A model generated the notes under the pieces. That model saw only the letters and a list, made by a program, of their open reading frames with translations, searched no databases and was not told the origin of the DNA. A stretch of DNA of 64,000 nucleotides from Aminipila sp047974845. Its GTDB lineage: Bacteria > Bacillota > Clostridia > Peptostreptococcales > Anaerovoracaceae. Where the stretch lies: the NCBI GenBank assembly GCA_047974845.1, contig JBKECQ010000038.1, forward strand, positions 37,103-101,102. Reading direction: 5' to 3'. This document shows positions 51,312 through 59,235 of this stretch, piece after piece (position 1 is the stretch's first letter; every line of letters begins with the position of its first letter). The position numbers and the translations under genes were made by a program.

Positions 51312-51866
51312 TTAATCCTCTTTTTGTGTTAAGTATTCTATAACCTTTGGTGCGGCAATATTAAACCACGGTGCAAACTTTTCAGGTGTTTCTTTCAACT
51401 CTTTCTGCAATTGTGTAAAACTTACCCACCTAATGCTGGCTACTTCATCAGGATTCGGTTTAATTTCACTTTTTTGCCCGTTTTTATACTCCCCTATCAT
51501 TACATGATCATACTCATGCTCAAATAAATCCACATTAAATTGATAGTTATACACAAACGAAAAAATTTCCTGAACTCCGCATTCTATGCCGGTTTCAGCA
51601 TATAATCGCTCTTCCGCATCCCTAGTTATACACAAGTTATCCCCAGGGTGTGAACAACAAGCGTTGGCCCAAAGCCCCCCGGAATGATATTTATGAAAAG
51701 CCCTCTGCTGAAGTAGCATTTTATCTCCGTCGTAAAGGAAAATTGAGAAAGCTCTATGGAGTAATGGCCTTTTATGTGCCTCTTCTTTAGACGCTATACC
51801 AATGGCTTTATCATTTTCGTCTACCAAAATTACGCTTTTTCTATCAATGGTTTTATTTTCTTTCAT
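51312..51866 (-). CDS. idi: Isopentenyl-diphosphate delta-isomerase, type 1
   Basis: Interconverts IPP and DMAPP. 184 aa Nudix-fold enzyme with LLHRAFSIFLYDGDKMLLQQRAFHKYHSGGLWANACCSHPG (catalytic Cys in CCSHP) and EHEYDHVMIGEY (catalytic Glu region). The type 1 enzyme is less usual than type 2 (fni) in Firmicutes. Two bases after the PAP2 phosphatase gene. Confidence 0.9.
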   Translation of the reverse strand: MKENKTIDRKSVILVDENDKAIGIASKEEAHKRPLLHRAFSIFLYDGDKMLLQQRAFHKYHSGGLWANACCSHPGDNLCITRDAEERLYAETGIECGVQEIFSFVYNYQFNVDLFEHEYDHVMIGEYKNGQKSEIKPNPDEVASIRWVSFTQLQKELKETPEKFAPWFNIAAPKVIEYLTQKED

Positions 51867-51868
51867 CT

Positions 51869-52510
51869 CTACCCTTTTATCTTTTCTAATTTATCGGTTT
51901 TTAACTTCTGTATGACACCAATTGAAACCGTTAAAATTGCAGTGCCTAAACACCATCCTCCCAATACATCGGTTGGATAATGTACACCTAAGTATATTCT
52001 ACTTAGACCAATCAATATGAATAATACAATAAAAAGTTTTCCCAATAACTTATACACAGAGTTATCCACATTGTTGTGGAAAAGTAAATATGCAAACAAT
52101 CCATAAAATACAAGCCCTGAGCAAGAGTGTCCACTTGGAAAACTAAAACCACCCTGCACAATTAAGAAGTTTTCCACAGGAGGTCTTGCTCTTTGTATCA
52201 ATACCTTAATTATTGTCTGTATAGTAGCCGAACTTAATGCCGCTACTGACAACGGCACACCAAAGCTCATCCTTGTTTTACTAAATATCAGCAATAAGAT
52301 GCACATTATAATAATAGTTTTAGAATTTCCTAAATATGTTATTCCCGTTGCTATTATTGTTAATGGTTCTGACCTTATTTGCATAAAAAACTCTCTTATA
52401 ACAGTGTCAAATCCAATTGGCTGGCCTGTATTTATTGACTGTATTACCCAAAATGCGATATAAGCGAAGCATAATAATGCCCCGCTTACAATAATTATCT
52501 TTTGCTTCAT
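51869..52510 (-). CDS. PAP2 superfamily membrane phosphatase
   Basis: 213 aa from ATG 52510, which has TTGGAG upstream (the TTG itself is not the start). Five to six membrane helices and the three PAP2 motifs: KVLIQRARP, PSGHS and SRIYLGVHYPTDVLGGW. Probably dephosphorylates undecaprenyl-PP, phosphatidate or a similar lipid phosphate at the outer face. The pairing with idi suggests a polyprenyl link, but this is inference. Confidence 0.88.
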   Translation of the reverse strand: MKQKIIIVSGALLCFAYIAFWVIQSINTGQPIGFDTVIREFFMQIRSEPLTIIATGITYLGNSKTIIIMCILLLIFSKTRMSFGVPLSVAALSSATIQTIIKVLIQRARPPVENFLIVQGGFSFPSGHSCSGLVFYGLFAYLLFHNNVDNSVYKLLGKLFIVLFILIGLSRIYLGVHYPTDVLGGWCLGTAILTVSIGVIQKLKTDKLEKIKG

Positions 52511-52526
52511 AAAAAATATATGCTCC

Positions 52527-52618
52527 AATATCTAATTCTTATTTAACTTTATTATGATTCAATATCTAGTTCCTATTTAAATCTACCATGATTTAATATC
52601 TAGTTCCTATTTAAATTT
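52527..52618. repeat. 34-bp tandem repeat covering the ybjQ stop codon
   Basis: Units at 52527, 52561 and 52595 (partial). The third contains the ybjQ TAG; the first runs into the ribosome binding site of the PAP2 gene. Confidence 0.9.
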
Positions 52619-52918
52619 TACAGCAGTACCATACGCAATAATCTCCGCTGCGCCCTGTATAATAGCAGAGGATGCAAAATTAACCTCAATAATTGCATCT
52701 GCACCTAATTGCTGTGCTTCTTCAACCATTCGGTTTGTAGCTATAGTTCTAGCCTCAGTAAGCATTTCAGTATACCCAGCAAGTTCACCGCCAACAAGAC
52801 CTTTCATTCCTGCCATTATATCTCTTCCCACATTTTTAGATTGCACTACGTTTCCTTTTACAATTCCTAAAACTTCTATTTCTTTTCCCGGAATGTAATT
52901 AATATTTACTAATAACAT
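52607..52918 (-). CDS. ybjQ: YbjQ/UPF0145 family protein
   Basis: 103 aa: GKEIEVLGIVKGNVVQSKNVGRDIMAGMKGLVGGELAGYTEMLTEAR, RMVEEAQQLGADAIIEVNF, IQGAAEIIAYGTAVKF. Pentameric small beta/alpha fold family of unknown biochemical role. Strong GGAGG site. Confidence 0.93.
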   Translation of the reverse strand: MLLVNINYIPGKEIEVLGIVKGNVVQSKNVGRDIMAGMKGLVGGELAGYTEMLTEARTIATNRMVEEAQQLGADAIIEVNFASSAIIQGAAEIIAYGTAVKFK

Positions 52919-53009
52919 TTGTTTTTCCTCCTCTGGATATAATATGTGTTAATTATACTATTTTTTTATTTAAAATACCATTTTTTATTTTGTTATAATT
53001 ATGGTATCA

Positions 53010-53039
53010 TTGAATAATGTAAATTAAAACTTTTATACG
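53010..53039 (+). promoter_or_regulatory. Possible plsC promoter
   Basis: TTGAAT, 18-nt spacer, TATACG. Just upstream, ATACCAT and ATGGTAT form a dyad (about 52975-53007) shared with the ybjQ side. Confidence 0.4.
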
Positions 53040-53122
53040 ATACTAAGTAATAACTGTAATTTTTATTTATAAAAATTATAAAACATATAATAGAATTATT
53101 ATTGCACATTTGGAGGAATTTA

Positions 53123-53869
53123 ATGAAAATTTTAAGAAATATCCCTATGGTTGTTGAATTTGTCTCCGCTTTGCCGGAACTTAACAGACAGAAAAAAAAT
53201 ATATTTAAATACAGGGGTCTTGACGACTTTGAACAGGAAAGAGAATATATATTGAAAGCAACTTCTGCTTGGGGCAAGCGAATAGTAAATGATTTAGACA
53301 TAGATTTAAATATAATAGGCAAGGAAAATCTTCCGGAAAAAGGACCTGTTGTGTTCGTATCTAACCATCAGGGTTATGGAGATATTCCGGTTTGCTGTGC
53401 TGCCCTTGATAAATTTCAAACAGGTTTTATAGCCAAAGCAAGTCTTGCAAAAATCCCACTTTACGGTGAGTGGATAAAAAACATAAGAAGTGTAATGCTG
53501 GAAAGAGATGACCCCAGAGAGTCTCTTCGTGCAATTGAAACGGCAATCGGTTATATAAATAATGGCTTTTCAATGGTGGTTTTCCCTGAAGGCCACAGAA
53601 GTAAAGGCTTTGATATGGGAGAATTTAAAAAAGGGAGCTTAAGACTTGCAACAAAGCCTGGTGTCCCCGTTGTTCCTATTTCCTTAAATGGTACTTATAA
53701 GCTATTTGAAGAAAAGGGCTATATGCAAGGAAAGTTTAAGGTAGATTTTCTTATTCACCCACCTATTGAAACTGCCGGTATGTCAAGACCTGAAGCTTCA
53801 GCCCTTGCTGCCACAGTAGAGGAAATTGTAAGAAACGGATTATTAGAGCTAAAGTCTAAAGCCCTCTAA
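53123..53869 (+). CDS. plsC: 1-acyl-sn-glycerol-3-phosphate acyltransferase
   Basis: 248 aa from ATG 53123 after TGGAGG. Motifs: VSNHQGYGDIPVCCAAL (H-x4-D catalytic), FIAKASLAKIPLYGEWI, FPEGHRSKG (motif III, usually FPEGTRS) and VPVVPISLNGTYKLFE. Adds the second acyl chain to make phosphatidate. Monocistronic, with its own terminator. Confidence 0.92.
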   Translation: MKILRNIPMVVEFVSALPELNRQKKNIFKYRGLDDFEQEREYILKATSAWGKRIVNDLDIDLNIIGKENLPEKGPVVFVSNHQGYGDIPVCCAALDKFQTGFIAKASLAKIPLYGEWIKNIRSVMLERDDPRESLRAIETAIGYINNGFSMVVFPEGHRSKGFDMGEFKKGSLRLATKPGVPVVPISLNGTYKLFEEKGYMQGKFKVDFLIHPPIETAGMSRPEASALAATVEEIVRNGLLELKSKAL

Positions 53870-53920
53870 TAACTGAACAGCAGTCTATATATTTAATAAA
53901 ATATAAAACCATAAAATATA

Positions 53921-53948
53921 AAAAAAGGGCAAATATTTGCCCTTTTTT
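53921..53948. terminator. Bidirectional terminator, plsC / diguanylate cyclase
   Basis: Perfect palindrome AAAAAAGGGCAAAT and complement, between convergent genes. Confidence 0.88.
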
Positions 53949-53960
53949 GCTTTTTAATTC

Positions 53961-56885
53961 CTAATAGTAAGCATAACTATTTTTACCTTGCTTCTTTGCC
54001 TCATAAAGTGCTTTATCTGCACATTCTAACAGTGTATTAAAATTATTTCCGCAACTGTTTGTTGTTGCTATTCCCATACTTGCTGTTATCTTTATTTCTT
54101 TATTTTTAAAAGAATATGTTTGTTCCATTACGGCTCTAAATTCTTCAATTTTATCACCATTGTATTTACCTTTAATATCTTTAACCAAGATACAAAATTC
54201 ATCTCCACCAAATCTTGATATTATGCTATCTTCCTTAAAAACACTTTTAATTTTATCCGCCGCTTCTTTTATAGCTATATCCCCAACCATATGTCCTAAT
54301 TCATCGTTTATATTTTTAAAGTTATCCAAATCAATAAATACAACCGCTGTTATTTCATCTTTTCTTTCAGTAAGAAATTCTTTACATTCGCACTCAAAAG
54401 ATTCTTTGTTTAATAAACCTGTCAACCCATCGGTTTTACTTTTTTGCAAAAGGGCTTCTCTTTCCCTCATTTCTTTGTCTATATCGAGAACAGTTCCAAC
54501 TACTCTTGAGTTTTTGCCATTTTTCCTAATCATATGGAAGTTTATGTCGCACCAAATATATTGACTATTTAGTGTCATAATCCGAGCCTGACAATTACCA
54601 TCCCCGGCGCCTTTAAACACTTCTTCCACCATATCCCTAAACAGCTTTCTTTCCTCAACATGAACAGGCCAAACCTGTGTTAAATCGCTTCCCCAAAACA
54701 GTTTTGGAAGTGACCAGCCGAATTTTTCTTTAAACTCTTTTGATACTACAATAGAACCTTTTACAGTATCGTAATCAAAGATTAACGCTTCTGATTTTTC
54801 CATGAAAGTCTGATACCTTTCTTGTTCCATTTCTAGCTTTTCTCTCATGCGATTCTGCTCTGTTATATCCATAATTACACAACAAAGTTCTTTTTCCCCA
54901 TGAATATTTTCAGTTAAAGTGCCGTTAAACAATGTATGTATAAATCTGCCACCTTTACCTGCTTTTTTGTACACCCTCAGCTCCAAAGAAAATTTTTCTT
55001 CTTTTCTTTCGATACTGTTATACATTTCTTCCAGTTTTATAAAATCTTCTTCGTGTACAAAATCAGAATACTTTGCTTCACTGCCTTTATATTCTTCTTT
55101 ACTTATTCCAATTAAATCTAAAAAGCCTTCATTGTTGTATATAATTTTAAAATCTTTTTGTGGCAACAAAACTATAACGCCGCCATCTATGTTATTTGTT
55201 ACATTTCTTAGTTTTCTTTCGCTTGCGGCTATAATAGCCTTATTCTTTTTACTAAATCTTGCAATGCAAGAAAATGTCATTAACAAAATAAGTGCAATTA
55301 GAATACTTCCGCCCATTATATTTCTATATTTATAAATAAAATCGTCACCGGTATACTTATATGGTCTTCCCGTTGTCTGTCCTATTACTATGCTTTCCAG
55401 TTTATTTTGTTCCAATCTAAATATGGATTTATTGATAATTGAAATCAATCTCTCATCTTCAAGCACTTCTTTTTTTGCTTGATTGTTATCATAAAAAACA
55501 GGTGACAAACACAGCTGCTCAGGAATACTTTTTCCATAAACCACTGCTAAGCTTTCGTATTGTGGCTTAGCCATATATTGCTTTACAGCATATTGATTTT
55601 TTATAAGTACATCAGCCTTCCCTGATTTTACCTTTTGCATACATTCTTCCAGATTTTTGCTCATTACTATTTGAACATTAGGATAGTAAAGCTTAATCAT
55701 TTTTTCTATTCTATGCTCACCCACAGGAACCGCCACTTTAAAGTTGTCATTTTCAGAAAAGATTTCTCCCTTTCTTCCTACAATAACCTTTTGTGAGGTA
55801 AAGTAAGGTTCACTTAGCTTTATGCCTTCTGTCATATTGTTTATGGCATTGTTTTCTACACCGGATATCAGGTCAATATCGTTTTGTATAAAATCCTCAT
55901 ATAAAATTTCTTTATCCGGTAAAGGTATGTATTCAAACTTTAATCCACTAATATCTGAAACTAAGCTTAATATCTCTTTATTTATTCCCTCAACCTTTCC
56001 ATTTTCTTTGTTTATATAAGATATTGGATCTAGGTTAGATATGCAAGCAATCCTAAAAACAGGCGCATTTTTTATATATTCCAACTCTTCTCTGGTAAAT
56101 GGAATTTGTTTAAATTGCGGAAAAAATTTTTTTGATAAATCGTTTTCAAAATCAGTGTATTCAACTTTCATGGATTCCATGGCACTGTCAAGTTGCATTA
56201 GAAGCTTGTCATTATCTTTATTAACAATGTAATATACGCTTTGTGGTAAAAATTTTGCAACAAGCTTATATTCGTCAGTCATTACCATTAGACTATCCAG
56301 CATTGCATCTATTTCACCTTTATTTAAAGCCTCTATCACTTCTTTTTGTGTTTTATAGAATCTTAATTGTGAGTCAAATCCATTTTGTTTTTTATATTTA
56401 TTATACTCTCTTATAAAAACTAAATTCTCTACACATCCTATTTTTTTACCGTTTAAATTCCCCAAATCCTCATATTCTAATTCCTTATTATCTTTCCTGG
56501 TTATTATAGCCGGATACTGTATGCCAATGGAATATGTTGAATATCCAAATTTCTCTTCTCTGCTTTTTGTTTTAACTGCCGGGCCTAGAATATCTATTGT
56601 TCCATTCTCAAGCATCTTTAGAGCTTCTTGCCAAGACTCTGTTTTTATGTACTCATATTTCCAACCTGTATATTTGGAAATTTTGTTTAGATATTCCACG
56701 TTGTAGCCTTCTTCTTTTCCATATTCATTATAATATGTAAACCCATTTACGGAATAGAAGCCTACCTTAATTACCTGAGCCTCTGTCTCAGCCACAGATT
56801 CAAATAATACAGCACTTGTAAAAAAGATAAAAAGAACCAATAGTATTTTTATATATTTAATTTTTCGGTTTTTATTATTTTTCAT
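53961..56885 (-). CDS. Membrane diguanylate cyclase with two periplasmic-binding-protein sensor domains and two PAS domains
   Basis: 974 aa. N-terminal helix about 9-28; extracytoplasmic SBP_bac_3 domains about 36-245 (KVGFYSVNGFTYYNEYGKEEGYNVEYL) and 272-500 (FRIACISNLDPISYINKENGKVEGINKEI); TM about 523-545; PAS about 555-680 and 685-805; GGDEF about 812-974 with intact GGDEF (893-897). No RxxD inhibitory site five residues before it. It should make c-di-GMP in response to an amino-acid-like ligand. No EAL domain and no c-di-GMP gene next to it. Confidence 0.92.
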   Translation of the reverse strand: MKNNKNRKIKYIKILLVLFIFFTSAVLFESVAETEAQVIKVGFYSVNGFTYYNEYGKEEGYNVEYLNKISKYTGWKYEYIKTESWQEALKMLENGTIDILGPAVKTKSREEKFGYSTYSIGIQYPAIITRKDNKELEYEDLGNLNGKKIGCVENLVFIREYNKYKKQNGFDSQLRFYKTQKEVIEALNKGEIDAMLDSLMVMTDEYKLVAKFLPQSVYYIVNKDNDKLLMQLDSAMESMKVEYTDFENDLSKKFFPQFKQIPFTREELEYIKNAPVFRIACISNLDPISYINKENGKVEGINKEILSLVSDISGLKFEYIPLPDKEILYEDFIQNDIDLISGVENNAINNMTEGIKLSEPYFTSQKVIVGRKGEIFSENDNFKVAVPVGEHRIEKMIKLYYPNVQIVMSKNLEECMQKVKSGKADVLIKNQYAVKQYMAKPQYESLAVVYGKSIPEQLCLSPVFYDNNQAKKEVLEDERLISIINKSIFRLEQNKLESIVIGQTTGRPYKYTGDDFIYKYRNIMGGSILIALILLMTFSCIARFSKKNKAIIAASERKLRNVTNNIDGGVIVLLPQKDFKIIYNNEGFLDLIGISKEEYKGSEAKYSDFVHEEDFIKLEEMYNSIERKEEKFSLELRVYKKAGKGGRFIHTLFNGTLTENIHGEKELCCVIMDITEQNRMREKLEMEQERYQTFMEKSEALIFDYDTVKGSIVVSKEFKEKFGWSLPKLFWGSDLTQVWPVHVEERKLFRDMVEEVFKGAGDGNCQARIMTLNSQYIWCDINFHMIRKNGKNSRVVGTVLDIDKEMREREALLQKSKTDGLTGLLNKESFECECKEFLTERKDEITAVVFIDLDNFKNINDELGHMVGDIAIKEAADKIKSVFKEDSIISRFGGDEFCILVKDIKGKYNGDKIEEFRAVMEQTYSFKNKEIKITASMGIATTNSCGNNFNTLLECADKALYEAKKQGKNSYAYY

Positions 56886-56992
56886 ATTACTTTCCCCTCA
56901 GTAAAAATACTGTTTGGTCTTTTTGTTGGCTATTATATTACATTTAACTTTATTAATAAAGCTACTCTTAAAAATTATTAAACTTTTTTAAT

Positions 56993-57027
56993 CCAAAAAA
57001 TTGACTGCAACATTTAGTTACAGCCAA
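56993..57027 (-). terminator. Terminator after trpS
   Basis: 11-bp stem with two G-U pairs (TTGGCTGTAAC/GTTGCAGTCAA), then TTTTTT. Confidence 0.8.
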
Positions 57028-57045
57028 TTATCTTTCCCTATTGCT

Positions 57046-58032
57046 CTATAAACTTATACCAAGTCCGAACATATCTTTTACTCTAGCCATGGTCTTTTCT
57101 GAAATAGCATTTGCTTTTTCAGCGCCTTCCTTTAATGCAATGATAAGCTCTTCTGAGTTCCTAATATCATTATATCTTTCCCTAATTGGTTTAAGTGCTT
57201 CGGAAGTTACCTGAACTAAATCCTTTTTAAAATCTCCGTACCCACAGCCTTCATATTTTCTTTCAATGTCAGCTACAGGCATACCCGAGAAGGAGCTATA
57301 TATATTTAATAAATTACTTACGCCGGGTTTGTTTTCAATATCAAACTTTATAATCCCTTCAGAATCTGTTGTTGCCTTCATAATGGCCTTCTTAATCTTG
57401 GATTCTTCATCAAGAAGAGATATTCTGCTCAATGGATTTTCTGCACTTTTGCTCATTTTATTTTTCGGTTCATCAAGTGCCATTATTCTTGCGCCTTCTT
57501 TTAGAAATCTACCTTCCGGCACTACAAAAGTTTGTCCATATTTATTATTAACTCTTATTGCCAAATCTCTACAAAGCTCAATATGTTGTTTCTGATCATT
57601 TCCTACAGGAACAATATTCGTATCATAAAGAAGGATATCTGCTGCCATAAGCACAGGATATGTAAACAGTCCCGTAGGTGCAGATTCTCTTCCCTTACTC
57701 TTGTCCTTAAATTGAGTCATTCTTGAAAGCTCACCAGTATAAGAACTGCAAGTTAGTATCCATGATAATTCTGCATGACCCGGTACATCAGATTGAACAA
57801 ACACTGTAGCTTTCTTAGGATCTACACCTATAGCCATATAAAGTGCCGCCACATCAAGAGTATGTTTTCTAAGCTCTTTTGGGTCTTGTGGCACTGTTAT
57901 GGAGTGCATATCCACAATACAATATATGCAATCATTTTCATTTTGAAGCTCAACAAATTGTCTTAATGCCCCTAAATAATTGCCTATGTGTATATTTCCT
58001 GTTGGCTGAACGCCTGAAAAAACTCTCTTCAT
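57046..58032 (-). CDS. trpS: Tryptophanyl-tRNA synthetase
   Basis: 328 aa class I synthetase: GVQPTGNIHIGNYLGALRQF (HIGH-type), MAADILLYDTNIVPVGNDQKQHIELCRDLA, NKMSKS. Normal length. 15 nt after the sigma-factor gene, so the sigma/anti-sigma operon may read into it. No T-box fits in that gap. Confidence 0.96.
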   Translation of the reverse strand: MKRVFSGVQPTGNIHIGNYLGALRQFVELQNENDCIYCIVDMHSITVPQDPKELRKHTLDVAALYMAIGVDPKKATVFVQSDVPGHAELSWILTCSSYTGELSRMTQFKDKSKGRESAPTGLFTYPVLMAADILLYDTNIVPVGNDQKQHIELCRDLAIRVNNKYGQTFVVPEGRFLKEGARIMALDEPKNKMSKSAENPLSRISLLDEESKIKKAIMKATTDSEGIIKFDIENKPGVSNLLNIYSSFSGMPVADIERKYEGCGYGDFKKDLVQVTSEALKPIRERYNDIRNSEELIIALKEGAEKANAISEKTMARVKDMFGLGISL

Positions 58033-58047
58033 CTATTTTCCTCCGCT

Positions 58048-58770
58048 CTAGCGATTTAGTTCTTCATGAAACATTTTTCTAATATTTTTTTCTGCTCTGG
58101 ATATAGTCATTTGAGATACACCTAATATTTCTGCTATATCTGCTTGAGTTTTATTTTCAACATATCGCATTTTAAAAACTTTTTGCTCTTTGTCATTTAA
58201 TTTTTTAAAGACGTCTTTAATAACTTCAAAATCTTCTATGCTACTGTAACCTTTTTCCTCAATAGATGCAAATTTTTCATAGGTAGTGACTTCATCAGGA
58301 TCTGCTGATTGATCTAAAGAATAAACAGCATATGCTTTTCCACTTTCTATTGCCGCAATTACTTCTTCATTTGAAAGACTCATATATTCTGCCAGTTCTG
58401 CAACCGTTGGAACTCTGCCAAGCCTTTCTGTTAATGCTTCTTTTGCGGCTGGAATTTTTAGACTGATTTCTTTAGTTCTTCGCGGAACCTTCATGCTCCA
58501 TTCCTTATCCCTAAAATGCTTTTTTATTTCGCCTAGAATTGTAGGCGTAGCAAAGCTGGAGAACTCAAACCCTTTATCAGGGTCGAACCTATCGACTGCC
58601 GAAACAAGAGCTAATGCCCCCACTTGATAAAGATCATCGTACTCCACACCTTTATTTAAATATTTTCTTATGAGAATTTCCACCATGTACAGATAAGCTT
58701 CCACAATTTGATTTCTTATTTCCACACTTCTGCTTTGTCTATACTGTAGGAATGCTTCCTGGTTTATCAT
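58048..58770 (-). CDS. sigB: SigB/SigF/SigG-type RNA polymerase sigma factor
   Basis: 240 aa with region 2 (VEYDDLYQVGALALVSAVDRFDPDKGFEFSSFATPTILGEIKKHFRD), region 3 (VPRRTKEISLKIPAAKEALTERLGRVPTVAELAEY) and region 4 (LNDKEQKVFKMRYVENKTQADIAEILGVSQMTISRAEKNIRKM). Neighbourhood with rsbW and gyrBA matches the clostridial sigB locus; sporulation SigF or SigG would sit with spoIIA/spoIIG genes instead. Four-base overlap with rsbW. Confidence 0.88.
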   Translation of the reverse strand: MINQEAFLQYRQSRSVEIRNQIVEAYLYMVEILIRKYLNKGVEYDDLYQVGALALVSAVDRFDPDKGFEFSSFATPTILGEIKKHFRDKEWSMKVPRRTKEISLKIPAAKEALTERLGRVPTVAELAEYMSLSNEEVIAAIESGKAYAVYSLDQSADPDEVTTYEKFASIEEKGYSSIEDFEVIKDVFKKLNDKEQKVFKMRYVENKTQADIAEILGVSQMTISRAEKNIRKMFHEELNR

Positions 58771-59168
58771 TTATTCTTCACCATTACAATACTTTTATTT
58801 CCATCACAAACAGCTTTAATTTCTACTTCATTCATAAGTGTCTTTATAAGAATCATCGCCAAATCACCATCCTGAGGACAGTTTTTACAGGGTCTATATT
58901 CTTTTTCAATACTTCTTCCGTCACCAATATCAGTAACGTAAATAACCATTCTATCGTCATAAAGTTCGCAAACTACTTCATACATATTTGTCCATGCGTT
59001 AAATCCATGACAAGTAATCGCTTTGCACGCTTCATCCACTGCAAGGGTTATATCTTCTACAGCTTCAACGTCAAAACCGGCAGTACCTGCAAGTGTTGCA
59101 ATACCCATTCTAACTACTTTGATGTATTTCGGTTTTCCTGTAACCGTAAATTTAATGCAATCCGCCAT
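58767..59168 (-). CDS. rsbW: Anti-sigma factor RsbW-like (GHKL fold) with altered N-box
   Basis: 133 aa, HATPase_c_2. Residues about 33-48 (AVDEACKAITCHGF) form the N-box. The family has an Asn after EAC-K/T; here it is Ala (codon GCG). The DIGDG box is present, the final glycine box (QDGDLAMILIKTLM) is partly degenerate. It should bind the sigma factor encoded next; kinase activity on an RsbV partner is doubtful. No rsbV gene is found between gyrA and rsbW or elsewhere in the window. Confidence 0.85.
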   Translation of the reverse strand: MADCIKFTVTGKPKYIKVVRMGIATLAGTAGFDVEAVEDITLAVDEACKAITCHGFNAWTNMYEVVCELYDDRMVIYVTDIGDGRSIEKEYRPCKNCPQDGDLAMILIKTLMNEVEIKAVCDGNKSIVMVKNK

Positions 59169-59195
59169 CTTTTACTCTTCTCCTAATAGGAAATT

Positions 59196-59221
59196 GGAAT
59201 CGCCATAAATATGACGATTCC
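59196..59221 (-). terminator. Hairpin after gyrA
   Basis: GGAATCG/CGATTCC stem extended by CAT/ATG; no good T run, so weak. rsbW may be partly read from gyrA. Confidence 0.4.
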
Positions 59222-59235
59222 CTTTCATTTTAACA

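Noticed and set aside
52999..53322. Minus-strand open frame opposite plsC
   Set aside because: Overlaps the start of a clear acyltransferase gene and has no ribosome binding site or family resemblance.
58033..58047. T-box leader for trpS
   Set aside because: Only 15 nt separate trpS from the upstream sigma-factor gene, too short for such a leader.
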